DNA of 64,000 nucleotides from Bacteroidota bacterium (GCA_013285825.1 JABDGV010000002.1:62001-126000); one strand, 5' to 3'; shown: positions 45,213-54,800, counted from the stretch's first letter. Notes: generated by a model not told the origin, from the letters alone. Program-made: numbers and translations.

Positions 45213-46253
45213 TTAAGATTCGTTTGAAAGAATAAGAGTAAAAGTGTGCGACTCTTCTTTAGCAAAGCTTGCTCCGAAGGCGGCAAAGGTAAGACCTTTG
45301 AGCTTTTGCTCGACCAGTTTTTTATTGATTGAGCTTGAGCTTTTGAGAACAGATAGCTGGGTGACACTGCCCGACCTTGAAAGGGTCATCTTTACTCGCA
45401 CTTCTCCATATTCAGGCAGCTTCAAGGCAAGCTTTAAACGACGGATCAGTTCTGAAACATAAAGCGCTTCTTTCGTTGCATAGGCCTCTACCCCTTCACA
45501 GGATATGGTTTGAAGATGCTCTGATTCTAAGGCGCCTACTTTGCTCACTGTCGAGATCTGCTCAGATGCGACTGCTACGAGCGCTTTTGATTTGGATGAG
45601 GATTTGTTGAGGCTCTCTAAAGCTGCTTGAATGTTCTGTTGCTTCAGTTTGTCAGCCGCTGCTTTCGCTTGTTCTGCTGCAGCTTTTGCCTTATCAGCTT
45701 TTACTTTATCGGCTTTCGCCTTATCAGCTTTCGATTTATCTGCTTTTATTTGGGCCTGTTTTTTGGCATCTGCCGCCTTTTTATTAGAGGAGGTATCTGT
45801 TTTGGGTTTTGCGTTTTTTGCAGGGTCCGGCTTTTTCTTTTTAGGAGCAGGTTTTTGCTCTTTTTTGGGCTGTGGTTTTTGAGGCTCTTCTTGTTTTACT
45901 TCTTCTTGTTTTACTTCTTCTTGTTTAACCTCATCAGGTTTTTTCTCTTCCTGCGGCTTGCTCTCATCTATTGGAGCAGGCTCTTCTATTTTTGGTTCTT
46001 CAACTATTGGCTCTGCAATTACAGGCTCTGCAACTGCAACTTCTGGCTCAGGGGGTGCTATAGGCTCAGCTTGTTTGGGAGCAGGTTTCTGCTGTACAGC
46101 AACCGGTTGAAATTCTTTAACCCTTACCGTTTGTACTAAAAGGGTTTTGGGTTTGCTTATATGGCTATGGGCATTCCAGAAGAGGAGGCACACAAGAGCT
46201 ATGGAGTGTGCAACTGTTGAAAGGGTGTAGGAGCTACGGGTTGAGGACAACAT
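45213..46253 (-). CDS. tolA: TolA-like membrane-anchored periplasmic bridging protein
   Basis: 346 residues: one N-terminal membrane helix (about 12-28, TLSTVAHSIALVCLLFW), a long Pro/Glu/Lys region with VKQEE repeats, then a Lys/Ala helix (KADKAKADKVKADKAKA), and a C-terminal TonB/TolA-type domain (YVSELIRRLKLALKLPEYGE, VRVKMTLSRSGSVTQLSVL). It transmits energy from TolQR across the periplasm. ATG 46253 is chosen because GAGGAG lies five bases upstream; a further in-frame ATG at 46274 is less likely. It overlaps the tolR end by 20 bases. Confidence 0.9.
   Translation of the reverse strand: MLSSTRSSYTLSTVAHSIALVCLLFWNAHSHISKPKTLLVQTVRVKEFQPVAVQQKPAPKQAEPIAPPEPEVAVAEPVIAEPIVEEPKIEEPAPIDESKPQEEKKPDEVKQEEVKQEEVKQEEPQKPQPKKEQKPAPKKKKPDPAKNAKPKTDTSSNKKAADAKKQAQIKADKSKADKAKADKVKADKAKAAAEQAKAAADKLKQQNIQAALESLNKSSSKSKALVAVASEQISTVSKVGALESEHLQTISCEGVEAYATKEALYVSELIRRLKLALKLPEYGEVRVKMTLSRSGSVTQLSVLKSSSSINKKLVEQKLKGLTFAAFGASFAKEESHTFTLILSNES
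45886..45930 (-). repeat. 15-bp tandem repeat (x3) in tolA
   Basis: Three consecutive copies of a 15-base unit encode VKQEE-VKQEE-VKQEE in the periplasmic stalk of TolA. The first two copies are nearly identical, consistent with slippage. Confidence 0.8.
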
Positions 46254-46647
46254 CCATCTCCTCAAAACCTGCATTCTCTAAGCTATTTTTGACGCTCTGA
46301 TATGTTCCAAAGCGGGCATCCTTATCATGAAAAAGCTGGGCGCGGGCATCGGGATGCTCGTTTTTTAAGCTTCTTAGTCCCTTGACAAGATCGCTTAAGG
46401 AAATAATTTCGTTATTTAATTTAACAGAATCATCTGCCTGGACATGGATCTGGATTTGACTCTGAGGATCTGTTCGAACAGGTATGTGCGAGAGAGCTTT
46501 GCCGCCGGCGGCGAGTCTGATTTGATCTAGTTCCAGGAGTGGAGCGATCATGATGAAGGCAATGAGAACAACAAAGACAACGTCGATCAAGGGAGTAATA
46601 TTGATGTTGGGTTCATCAACAGCTATCTTTGGAATTCTTCCGCGCAT
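46234..46647 (-). CDS. tolR: TolR/ExbD-family proton-channel subunit
   Basis: 137 residues with one membrane helix at about 22-40 carrying the conserved proton-carrying Asp22 (NITPLIDVVFVVLIAF) and a periplasmic domain. It works with TolQ to use proton motive force. The sequence position between tolQ (gap 3 bases) and tolA (overlap 20 bases) supports TolR rather than ExbD. Confidence 0.93.
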   Translation of the reverse strand: MRGRIPKIAVDEPNINITPLIDVVFVVLIAFIMIAPLLELDQIRLAAGGKALSHIPVRTDPQSQIQIHVQADDSVKLNNEIISLSDLVKGLRSLKNEHPDARAQLFHDKDARFGTYQSVKNSLENAGFEEMDVVLNP

Positions 46648-46650
46648 GAG

Positions 46651-47382
46651 TTACACCTCAACGGTTCTAAATGAGAGCTCGAAGGTGGAGAGAACGTCGG
46701 TTGCAAACGTATCCATCTCATGGTCAAAGTCTGCAAACTGGTTCTTCAAATAGTTATAACCGATCAGCGCCGGGATCGCATCAATAAGCCCCAAGACCGT
46801 TGTGGTAAGGGCAAGAGATAATCCTGAGAGGACGGCTTGGTTGGAAGCCGCTTGTGCATCGCCTCCATGCATTGTTGAAAAAGTAACCAGAATGCCATAA
46901 ACCGTTCCAAGAAGCCCTAGAAAGGGAGCAAGCGTTACAATGGTTGAAAGGATATAGAGGTTTTTTTCAAGGTATTTGGTGATGGAGGATATGGTTGAGC
47001 CTGCCTGCGCTTCAAGAAGGGTAATGTCGGCCGTTGACATCCATCTCTCTGTTTGTTTGTTGTCTGCTTGTCCTTTGCTATTTTTAGTGAAGATCTCTTC
47101 AGATGTATGTTTGAGAACTTCGTAGATAATCATGAACGCATTGGGACAATCGTGGCTTTTGGGAGCTGCAAAGGCAATAGAGAGGGGCCTTTGCCTGTTC
47201 TCTTGAAAGGCTCGTTTAAATGAATGTGAAAGGGCGCGAACTTTTTTTGCCATCCACATTTTATGCAAGAGAACGCTCCAGCTGACTATGGATAAGAGGA
47301 TCAGACCAATGAAAATTATCTTTCCAATGAAATCTGAGTCCCAAAAAGCATCAATAAAGGGATTTCCTGACATTGTATTCAA
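46651..47382 (-). CDS. tolQ: TolQ/ExbB-family proton-channel protein
   Basis: 243 residues with three membrane helices (about 17-36, 143-166, 182-206) and the family signature in GLLGTVYGILVTFSTM and SGLSLALTTTVLGLIDAIPA. First gene of the Tol-Pal operon tolQ-tolR-tolA-tolB-pal-LysM; it is divergent from dsbD, with under 100 bases between the starts, which must hold both promoters. Confidence 0.93.
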   Translation of the reverse strand: MNTMSGNPFIDAFWDSDFIGKIIFIGLILLSIVSWSVLLHKMWMAKKVRALSHSFKRAFQENRQRPLSIAFAAPKSHDCPNAFMIIYEVLKHTSEEIFTKNSKGQADNKQTERWMSTADITLLEAQAGSTISSITKYLEKNLYILSTIVTLAPFLGLLGTVYGILVTFSTMHGGDAQAASNQAVLSGLSLALTTTVLGLIDAIPALIGYNYLKNQFADFDHEMDTFATDVLSTFELSFRTVEV

Positions 47383-47479
47383 CTTTGCTAAAACTAATTA
47401 GAGGCTAACGAATTGGAGACGCTCTTTTCAAGATTGATTTTAGTTGATATGAATGAATTTAAGAATTTTTTGTGGAATT

Positions 47480-49351
47480 ATGTTTAAAAAAATACTTTTT
47501 CTTTTTGTAGTTGCAGCCGGACTCCTTCGAGCAGATGAGACTCCCTTAGTGCAAGCTACAATGGTTGCAGCCAATAAGGTTGTTAAACCAGGTGATGCTT
47601 TTGATGTCGCTATCCAGCTGCAAATAGCAGACGGCTGGCACATATATAGCCAAAATCTCCAAGCAGTCGGGAGTCCTACAGTATTTACTTGGAGTCTTCC
47701 TTCGGGGATTCATCTTCTTTCACTTGATTGGCCAGCCTCGCAAATGTTTGACGCGGAAGGAGTTAAGTATGATGGGTATGAAAAGAACCCCCTCTGGATA
47801 GCACACTTTGCAACTGATAGTTCCCTTTCGATGGGAAGTGAAATGGTGAAATTGGATCTTTCATGGGTAGCGTGTAAGATTGCCTGTGTTCCTGGGGCCG
47901 TCACAACATCGCTTCCGATTCAAATAGGCAGCGAATCACTTATTAATGAAGATGCTTTGCCGCTGCTCGCCCAAGCTAAATTTGGCCTTTCAAAAGAGGG
48001 AACTGCTGAGGCTAAAGAGGCTTCTGTTCAAACTGTACAAGAATTTGCTGTTCAAGAATTTGCTGTACAAGAATTTGCTCCCCAACAGATTACTCCGATG
48101 ATGCCCATGGGATCAGCTCAAAGTGTGCTCTTAATTGCATTTCTTGCCTTCATCGGCGGAATAATTTTGAATATTATGCCCTGTGTTCTTCCTATTATCG
48201 GTATTAAGGTATTGCATATAGTCCAGATGAAGGGTGAGGGACGCTTAAGGACCTTTAAGCTTGGTTTGAGCTTTACTCTTGGTGTTTTAGTTTCTTTCTG
48301 GGTACTTGCAGGCATAATCTTTGGGTTGCAGAGGGCTGGAACGGTCGTTGGATGGGGCTTTCAGCTTCAAGAGCCTCTCTTCGTAACGATCATGCTAATT
48401 ATTCTCTTTCTCTTTGCACTCAGCCTTTTTGGGCTATTTGAGATTGGAACTGGGATATCCTCTTATGCAGCTGAAGCGCAAGCTACAGGCAAAAAGCATG
48501 GCTCCAACTTTGCCTCCTTCTTGAGCGGCGTTTTGACTACGATGATTGCCTGTCCTTGTACTGGACCTCTTCTTGGTACTGTATTAGGGTTTTCGGCAAC
48601 TCTTGAGTGGCACACAGGACTATTAGTATTTACATCTCTTGGAATTGGTGTTGCTTTTCCTTTTCTCTTCCTTTCACTCTTTCCTGAACTTTCAGTGGTT
48701 CTTCCACGGCCCGGAGCTTGGATGGCCACTTTTAAGCAATTCTTAGGATTTTGCATGCTGGCCACGGTTCTCTGGCTTGTCTGGGTGCTCAATGCTCAAG
48801 TAGGACCATTGGATCTTACCTATTTGCTTGGCCTCTTTTTTGTCATTGCTATTGGTGGTTGGATCTGGGGCACATGGGGAACGCCTGTACGTAATAGGTT
48901 CACCCGTTTTCTCGCAGCGCTTCTAGCTATTTTATTTGTAGTTGGCCCTTCATATTCCTTGATACAGCGAGTGCGTTTGGGAAGTGGCTTTCGGCAAGTA
49001 CAGGCTCCTTCAGGGCCTTGGAAGCCCTATTCAGAAGAGGCTGTAAGTCAGGCTCTGCGTGAAGGAAAGACTGTTTTTGTCGACTATACAGCCAAATGGT
49101 GCCTTACCTGCCAGACAAATAAACTTGCGCTTCATTCGAAAAAAGTGATGGATGCTTTTGCTAAAGCGAACGTTGAGTTGTTTTTAGCTGATTGGACAAA
49201 AAATGATCCCCTTATCACCAAGGCTCTTCGCGATTTGGGAAGAAATAGTGTTCCAGTCTATGCTCTATATCCCAAAGGGGCCTCAAAGCCTATACTGCTT
49301 CCTGAAATTTTAACTCCCGATATTGTAGTTGATGCAATTGATACTCATTGA
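47480..49351 (+). CDS. dsbD: thiol:disulfide interchange protein DsbD
   Basis: Carries reducing power from cytoplasmic thioredoxin to the periplasm. 623 residues: signal peptide (MFKKILFLFVVAAGLLRA), a periplasmic alpha domain with CKIACVPG, eight membrane helices with CPCTGPLLGTVLGF (one of the paired cysteines) and NIMPCVLP (the other), and a C-terminal thioredoxin-like domain with WCLTC. ATG 47480 is preferred to 47453 because it gives a clean signal peptide. It lies next to the Tol operon and tatD, as CT595 does in Chlamydia trachomatis (from memory). A 15-base repeat encodes part of the linker. Confidence 0.93.
   Translation: MFKKILFLFVVAAGLLRADETPLVQATMVAANKVVKPGDAFDVAIQLQIADGWHIYSQNLQAVGSPTVFTWSLPSGIHLLSLDWPASQMFDAEGVKYDGYEKNPLWIAHFATDSSLSMGSEMVKLDLSWVACKIACVPGAVTTSLPIQIGSESLINEDALPLLAQAKFGLSKEGTAEAKEASVQTVQEFAVQEFAVQEFAPQQITPMMPMGSAQSVLLIAFLAFIGGIILNIMPCVLPIIGIKVLHIVQMKGEGRLRTFKLGLSFTLGVLVSFWVLAGIIFGLQRAGTVVGWGFQLQEPLFVTIMLIILFLFALSLFGLFEIGTGISSYAAEAQATGKKHGSNFASFLSGVLTTMIACPCTGPLLGTVLGFSATLEWHTGLLVFTSLGIGVAFPFLFLSLFPELSVVLPRPGAWMATFKQFLGFCMLATVLWLVWVLNAQVGPLDLTYLLGLFFVIAIGGWIWGTWGTPVRNRFTRFLAALLAILFVVGPSYSLIQRVRLGSGFRQVQAPSGPWKPYSEEAVSQALREGKTVFVDYTAKWCLTCQTNKLALHSKKVMDAFAKANVELFLADWTKNDPLITKALRDLGRNSVPVYALYPKGASKPILLPEILTPDIVVDAIDTH
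48035..48079 (+). repeat. 15-bp tandem repeat (x3) in dsbD linker
   Basis: GTACAAGAATTTGCT, GTTCAAGAATTTGCT and GTACAAGAATTTGCT follow each other exactly, encoding VQEFA three times between the periplasmic and membrane domains of DsbD. Confidence 0.9.
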
Positions 49352-50111
49352 TTCACATGCCCATGTGACAAGCGCGCAGTTTTTAATGGATGAGCGTAAG
49401 CAAGTACTCCAGCGAGCTTTTGAAGCGGGTATTACGACTATTTTGAATATAGCTACAAAGCTCAATGAATTAGAAGAGGCCTATTCATTGAGCCAAGAAA
49501 AACTGCCCTGTACGCTTCTTCATGCAGCCTCAACGACTCCACATGAAGCAAGCTTAGACGATCCATTTTTTTTATATGTAGAGTCTCAGGCTATATCCAA
49601 AAAGCTTTCGGCTATTGGTGAGACCGGGCTTGATTACTACTATGAACATGCACCAAAAGATGCGCAAAGAAGCTGCCTGCAAAGATATTTGGACTTAAGT
49701 GTACGGGCACAACTTCCCGTCGTAATTCATTGCCGAGATGCATTTTCAGATTTTATTTCTATTTTGGATGAGTATCAAGGACAAGTCAGAGGAGTTCTCC
49801 ACTGTTTTACAGGTACTCTTGAAGATGCGAAAAAGCTGCTAGATCGTGGATTTTATATTAGTTTTTCAGGAATCGTTACCTATCCTAAAAGTGTCGCTCT
49901 TCAAGAAGTGCTTAAGTTTGTGCCGAAAACGCATCTTCTTTTGGAGACAGACGCTCCCTATCTTGCGCCACAAGGATTTCGAGGTAAAAGATGCGAGCCT
50001 GCCATGCTTGCCAAGACCTATACAATGGCTGCTGAAATGCTGGGCTGTACTCTTGAATCCCTTCAACAAAACGTCTCTTCTGCCTTCATGAACTTCCTTG
50101 GGCATAAGTAA
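49332..50111 (+). CDS. tatD: TatD-family metal-dependent deoxyribonuclease
   Basis: 259 residues with the TIM-barrel amidohydrolase metal sites: IDSHAHV at 6-12, GETGLDYYY, IHCRDAF, LHCFTGT and LETDAPYLAP. Family members are 3'-5' exonucleases on damaged DNA. The gene overlaps the dsbD end by 20 bases (ATG 49332; a TTG one codon upstream is also possible), so it is translationally linked to dsbD as in Chlamydia. Confidence 0.92.
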   Translation: MQLILIDSHAHVTSAQFLMDERKQVLQRAFEAGITTILNIATKLNELEEAYSLSQEKLPCTLLHAASTTPHEASLDDPFFLYVESQAISKKLSAIGETGLDYYYEHAPKDAQRSCLQRYLDLSVRAQLPVVIHCRDAFSDFISILDEYQGQVRGVLHCFTGTLEDAKKLLDRGFYISFSGIVTYPKSVALQEVLKFVPKTHLLLETDAPYLAPQGFRGKRCEPAMLAKTYTMAAEMLGCTLESLQQNVSSAFMNFLGHK

Positions 50112-50113
50112 GA

Positions 50114-50232
50114 ATTAAACGCAAAGGCGCAAAGATGCAAAGGCGCAAAGAAGCTAAATAAGTAAGTGTAAGGTTATTATTTATATTCTTTGTCTCTTCG
50201 CGTCTTTGGGCCTTAGCGTCTTTGCGTTTAAT
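50114..50232. repeat. CGCAAAG-type intergenic inverted repeat
   Basis: The left arm consists of tandem CGCAAAGG-type units (TTAAACGCAAAGGCGCAAAG, then ATGCAAAGGCGCAAAG); the right arm, about 30 bases later, holds the reverse complement (CTTAGCGTCTTTGCGTTTAA). It follows tatD directly. The unit differs from the CACAGAG family but the design (repeated 8-10-mer arms, AT-rich loop) is the same. Confidence 0.8.
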
Positions 50233-50379
50233 ATTTCTATTTAACTAGGCAGGTGAACCCACGCCCGAAAGTGCTAGTTACGCTTAATCTTTAAAAAATC
50301 TTAATTTTGCAAATAGCCCTAAAATATTTCTTTTTCTATACAAGAGTGCATTAACTAGAAGAGGGAGTTGAAGAGGGTT

Positions 50380-51465
50380 ATGACTTCGAGCGTTGGAAGC
50401 CAGATTGCACGGGACTTAACAGATTCGATGTTGACTGTGACGTTTGATCCAGCTTTTCGCGATGCTATGCAAGGCGGCGGCAGGTGGAAGCGATTTATCC
50501 GAATTGAAGAGACGCCAGCTGGAATTCATATCTCCGCAGATACTCTCTTCCAATTGATTTGGAATATACTTTGGGGAAGAGGAAGTCAGTATCGCCACAC
50601 AACTGCACGGCTTCAGCGTGTTGTGCAGCAGCTTCATTCGAATAGCGATCCTCAGTTAGACGAGCCTTTCAAATTATTTTGCAGCCATGTAATAACTTCC
50701 CGAATTAGATCTGGGCATGTTGGGCAATCTCAAATAGCTGACGCAGTACAGCTTCTTTTAGGACTCAAGCTCATACTCGATTTTTCAGCCTTTGCACAAA
50801 TACCCCAGAGTGAAGTGTGCGATCGTATTATTGGGCGAATTCGAAGTGGCATTGAGCCAGCCTGGAAAGCCGCCGTTGCAGAGTTGCTCGACTTTGCTGA
50901 TAACGACAAATGGCTTGATCGGCATAATATTGATTTCAATCTCTTCCAGGCCATTTTCAAAGCCTCTCAGTCCGCTCAAGATTTGGCTTTAGTTTTTAAA
51001 TATTTTCACCAAAGATCCTATACAAATGAGAGCTCCTCTTTGCCCTATACTCTTGGAGAGCTAAAGAAGATCCTCAAGGATCCAAATAGTAGTTTGCCTG
51101 AATGGCAGCAAGCGCTTTTCTCATCCTCCGATTTTAAACGATTAGTCTTCAATTTTTCGAACCAAATGACACGCATACCAGATGCAAAAACGCACTTAAA
51201 TGCTATCTTAAGCCTCGATGTGCTTGTTCTAGCATGGAAAGAGCTTCAAAAACTCATTGACTCTTCGATGATGAGTGCTCTTAAAAAGATTAACCGAGAT
51301 GCAGACTCTGTGCTCGTCGCGGCCATCGCCCTTATGGCTTGCAGTAAGCTCTCAGCTTCTTCCATTGAAAAACTCAAACGGGCCCTGCAAGAAGATATTG
51401 ATGGCATCGATGAACTCAGAGCTGAAATGAATATGCAGCTTGCACTTGATTATTTAAGGTTATAG
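50380..51465 (+). CDS. hypothetical protein, chlamydia-type, helical
   Basis: 361 residues, mostly helical and soluble, without signal peptide or membrane segment (for example DEPFKLFCSHVITSRIRSGH, LDVLVLAWKELQKLIDSSMM). No catalytic motif is recognised. ATG 50380 follows GAAGAGGG; an upstream TTG at 50368 is less likely. It is followed after one base by the 837-residue gene, so the pair is an operon, placed between tatD and sdhC. From memory Chlamydia has two large hypotheticals (CT589/CT590) beside sdhB, possibly equivalent. Confidence 0.75.
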   Translation: MTSSVGSQIARDLTDSMLTVTFDPAFRDAMQGGGRWKRFIRIEETPAGIHISADTLFQLIWNILWGRGSQYRHTTARLQRVVQQLHSNSDPQLDEPFKLFCSHVITSRIRSGHVGQSQIADAVQLLLGLKLILDFSAFAQIPQSEVCDRIIGRIRSGIEPAWKAAVAELLDFADNDKWLDRHNIDFNLFQAIFKASQSAQDLALVFKYFHQRSYTNESSSLPYTLGELKKILKDPNSSLPEWQQALFSSSDFKRLVFNFSNQMTRIPDAKTHLNAILSLDVLVLAWKELQKLIDSSMMSALKKINRDADSVLVAAIALMACSKLSASSIEKLKRALQEDIDGIDELRAEMNMQLALDYLRL

Positions 51466-51466
51466 C

Positions 51467-53980
51467 TTGGGATCACCACTTAGCAAATCAGATTCGTGGA
51501 AGCCTTTTTACGATATGTGTACGCTCCTTATTTCTAAAAAACGGGCAGATAAAAAAGATCTTCTTTGGCTTTTGCAGTTTGTAGATCCCGAAGCAAATTT
51601 TCCAGAACAACGTGGGTTAAGAGGGGTAAAGGCCTTTTTTATAGGTTCAACATTTGAAAATGGAAGAAAATTGCTCTACTGGAGTGGTTTTCAAGAGTTT
51701 GTATCTAAAAACCAGTTTGAGTTTGTACAGGCGCCCTTAAAAGTCATTCAACAATTCAACCAGTTACTTCTCTTTTTATTTGGGCAAGAGGGGTCACAGC
51801 TCTTTATTGAAGAGGCGCTTGCTCGAGATGCACCAGAATCAATGCAAGCAAAACGCTTTTTGCTTTTACATAAAGAGCGGTCAAAATTCCTGACAGAGAA
51901 AAAAACAGAACAAGCGATTAAACCTGTAGAAGAAGCTGCAGCTCCCCAAATTAAAAAAGAGCGAACAGCTGTAAAACCTGTTTTAGACCATCCACTTCTT
52001 GCCGGATATAAAGATACAACATGTACTCCTTCTGAGAACGCTCTCTTACAAAAAGCAAATGATCTGATTCGGTCACTTGAAGGTGGATTAATCATTGATG
52101 CCTCGGATTTAAAACGAAAACTTCGTGAACGATACCCAGATCTATCAAAAAAATTGGAAGTACTCGACGAGCCATTTACTCCCTTGACTTGTCCAATAGA
52201 AAAACTCGAAATTGAGATTAAATCGATCTTTCATGCTAAACGAAAGCACCTTACTGACTGTCTAGAAGAGGCAAATCAAAGAGATACTCTCATCAGGGAA
52301 GTCGATGGACTCATTTCAACCTTCACAGAAACACTTTCTCGCTTTTTGCTGTATAAGGATCTTATATCGGACGTAGATGCCCTTAAAACGCGATTTGAGT
52401 CTGAACGTGTTTTAAAGCGTGAATTAGCAACCGGTTCTGCAAAAGATTTATCCCTTCTATTGGAACAGAAAAAAAGGCTTTTTCATGAACTAATGGAATC
52501 ATTTCAGAAGAGTTTTTCTCTTCTAAGTGTAGAGGCATCCAAAAACAATGAGATGCAAAGATTCCTTGAGTGCGCCCTTCTTATTCGATTAAACGACTGC
52601 TTTTCAGGAAAAATTCCCTATCCTGATGAGAGAGAGTCTTTAGATCAAATTCAGGCCGATTTTAAATTGCGAATCAAAAGTGTGATTGAAGAGGTAGCCT
52701 CTGGCAAGCTTACTTTGCATCAATATGAAGTATTAATGAATAAGCTCTGCTATGACCATGACTTAGAGCTTATTCGGCAAGAAAATAGCTATCGGGCAAA
52801 ACGAATCAAGGATTTTCGAGAAGAGGTCTTGCATCTACGCTTAGAGACGTATCGTCTCAGCTTCTTTTCTGATAAGTTTGTCAAAGTTAACGAAGGATTA
52901 AGCAAGCTCTATACTAAGCTATCAAACCCCTTTCCGCTCTTTGAAGGGGTTGGTGAAATTGAAGATATTAGCCGCGTTATTCGAGACTTATGGATTGAGT
53001 ATGAAAACCTCCAGGTGCGTTTTGATGACGCAAAAACAACTCTTCAGCCGGTACATCAAGAGATATCGATTTTTCTTAAGAAGTTATTCGATGATCTTGA
53101 ACATGTAGCTAAAGAGTGTGAGGGTGAGAAAGTCTCTCTTGTTCTTGCCTATCCGGTCCAAGAGGCTTCTACATCCAAGCTTTTGGAAATAATAAAGGAA
53201 ATTGAATACCGCTTCCCTTATGCATCACCTATTTTGAATTGGAAATCGATTTCAGATCCTAATGAACGGCGAAATAGGTTGAAAGAGCTCTATGCGCTCG
53301 AATTGCAGAAACGGCATATTATAGAGCTTGCAAAACGTTGCCAGGCACTCATCGTGTATGAAGATGAGCGTATAGATCAAATTTTAGAGCAATTTGAAGT
53401 GTGGGGAAAAGAGCAGAGCCTCGAATCTCTATTTGACAGCAGGCAAAAACTACTCACATCAATTTCATGTGATATCTATTTTGAATTCATCCCTTTGGAC
53501 ACACACGCCCTGCAGATTCGTGATAAATTTGAAAATGAGAGTGTGCGAAAGGAGCTCAAGCAATTGGTTCATGACAAGAATCTTTTGGAGCTCTTTTCAG
53601 CTCGAATAGATGAGAGTAGTGATAAAGACCAATATGCATTTTATCTCAAGTTGCTGCATCGTCTGGAGGATTGGATTGAGAAGGTAGAGATCGATATGTT
53701 TGAGGCTCAAAAGGATATGCTGCCTGATTGGGTAACTCCTTATGTACCCGCTTGCAATAAGTGCCAGCAGCTTCTTAGAATCGCCCGGTTTGAAAAATTA
53801 GATTCAAAATGCATAAAAGGGCTTTTAGCAGCTATTCGAGAGATCTTGCTAGGAGTGTCGAAAGAGGCGCCTCAAACAGTCCTCCTTAAATTAAATGAAT
53901 TTGAGAGGGATGTGGAAAAGGCTCCAGAAGAGAAAAAGCAGAATATCTTCTTTTTCCCTGGCGCGATCCAAAAGGAATAA
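51467..53980 (+). CDS. large coiled-coil protein, function unknown
   Basis: 837 residues, rich in Glu, Lys and Leu, helical almost throughout with heptad patterning (RIKDFREEVLHLRLETYRLS, EIEYRFPYASPILNWKSI region, ELYALELQKRHIIELAKRCQ). No signal peptide, membrane segment or known catalytic motif. The start is a TTG at 51467, with AAGG seven bases upstream; the next ATG (51512) would shorten it by 15 residues. It starts one base after the 50380 gene and ends 3 bases before sdhC. A cytosolic scaffold or secreted effector are both possible; neither is supported directly. Confidence 0.75.
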   Translation: MGSPLSKSDSWKPFYDMCTLLISKKRADKKDLLWLLQFVDPEANFPEQRGLRGVKAFFIGSTFENGRKLLYWSGFQEFVSKNQFEFVQAPLKVIQQFNQLLLFLFGQEGSQLFIEEALARDAPESMQAKRFLLLHKERSKFLTEKKTEQAIKPVEEAAAPQIKKERTAVKPVLDHPLLAGYKDTTCTPSENALLQKANDLIRSLEGGLIIDASDLKRKLRERYPDLSKKLEVLDEPFTPLTCPIEKLEIEIKSIFHAKRKHLTDCLEEANQRDTLIREVDGLISTFTETLSRFLLYKDLISDVDALKTRFESERVLKRELATGSAKDLSLLLEQKKRLFHELMESFQKSFSLLSVEASKNNEMQRFLECALLIRLNDCFSGKIPYPDERESLDQIQADFKLRIKSVIEEVASGKLTLHQYEVLMNKLCYDHDLELIRQENSYRAKRIKDFREEVLHLRLETYRLSFFSDKFVKVNEGLSKLYTKLSNPFPLFEGVGEIEDISRVIRDLWIEYENLQVRFDDAKTTLQPVHQEISIFLKKLFDDLEHVAKECEGEKVSLVLAYPVQEASTSKLLEIIKEIEYRFPYASPILNWKSISDPNERRNRLKELYALELQKRHIIELAKRCQALIVYEDERIDQILEQFEVWGKEQSLESLFDSRQKLLTSISCDIYFEFIPLDTHALQIRDKFENESVRKELKQLVHDKNLLELFSARIDESSDKDQYAFYLKLLHRLEDWIEKVEIDMFEAQKDMLPDWVTPYVPACNKCQQLLRIARFEKLDSKCIKGLLAAIREILLGVSKEAPQTVLLKLNEFERDVEKAPEEKKQNIFFFPGAIQKE

Positions 53981-53983
53981 TTT

Positions 53984-54799
53984 ATGGAAGAAAGCTATGT
54001 AAACAAGCCCACTCCTAGACGTATTCCAAGAGAGTTTTTATGGAGGCGGGCACAATCCTTAGCTGGTCTTTTTCTTGTTCTCTATCTTATTGAGCATCTT
54101 TTGACTAACTCTCAGGCAGCATTATTTATCGGCGATGATGGTTCCGGTTTTGTACGAGCAGTCAATTTTATAAAGTCTTTGCCATATCTGCAAGTAATTG
54201 AAATTACCCTCATCGGCTTTCCGATCCTTCTCCACGGGGGTTTAGGCATTACGTATCTATTTTCTGCCCGCTATAACTCAAGAACAAGCGATGGATCGAA
54301 GCCTTCCTTGTCCGACTTGCCAAGAAACCACGCCTATACCTGGCAGCGATTAACAGCTATGATTCTTGTTTTAGGACTCTTTGGTCATGTGCTCACTATG
54401 CGGTTTTTGAACGAGCCAGAACTTGTTGGAAAGCAGTATGTCGTCTCGCTTACCACAGACGATGGGCTTAAAAGTCTTGCTCAAAGGCTTAATGTGACCC
54501 TTATAGAAAATGGTCAAACTGTTTTAGCAGAATCAGATTCTCCTGGTACTGCCTTCCTATTACTCGTGCGAGAGACATTTAAATCACCTCTTCTTTGTTC
54601 TCTCTATACGATTTTTGTACTAGCTGCATGCTTTCACGCCTCTAATGGTCTTTGGACCTTTTGTATTACGTGGGGTTTGACATTGAATGAATCATCACGC
54701 CTTATGATGAGACGGGTTTCAAACGCTTTGATGGTTCTTTTGGCTTTTTTTGGCGGAGCTTCGATTTGGCTGACCTACTGGATAAATTTACGAGGATAA
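53984..54799 (+). CDS. sdhC: succinate dehydrogenase cytochrome b subunit
   Basis: 271 residues with five membrane helices (QSLAGLFLVLYLIEHLLTN, VIEITLIGFPILLHGGLGI, AMILVLGLFGHVLTM, LYTIFVLAACFHASNGLWTF, SNALMVLLAFFGGASIWLTY). Histidines in helices (His39-type in IEHLL, HGG, GHV, FHASNG) are candidates for haem ligation, as in the single-anchor cytochrome b558 of Bacillus-type enzymes. First of sdhCAB; an AAGGAAT ribosome-binding site precedes ATG 53984. Confidence 0.9.
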   Translation: MEESYVNKPTPRRIPREFLWRRAQSLAGLFLVLYLIEHLLTNSQAALFIGDDGSGFVRAVNFIKSLPYLQVIEITLIGFPILLHGGLGITYLFSARYNSRTSDGSKPSLSDLPRNHAYTWQRLTAMILVLGLFGHVLTMRFLNEPELVGKQYVVSLTTDDGLKSLAQRLNVTLIENGQTVLAESDSPGTAFLLLVRETFKSPLLCSLYTIFVLAACFHASNGLWTFCITWGLTLNESSRLMMRRVSNALMVLLAFFGGASIWLTYWINLRG

Positions 54800-54800
54800 A

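Noticed and set aside
45627-46139. 170-codon plus-strand frame rich in Phe, Leu and Arg
   Set aside because: Antisense to the Lys/Ala and Pro/Glu stalk of TolA; an artefact of biased composition.
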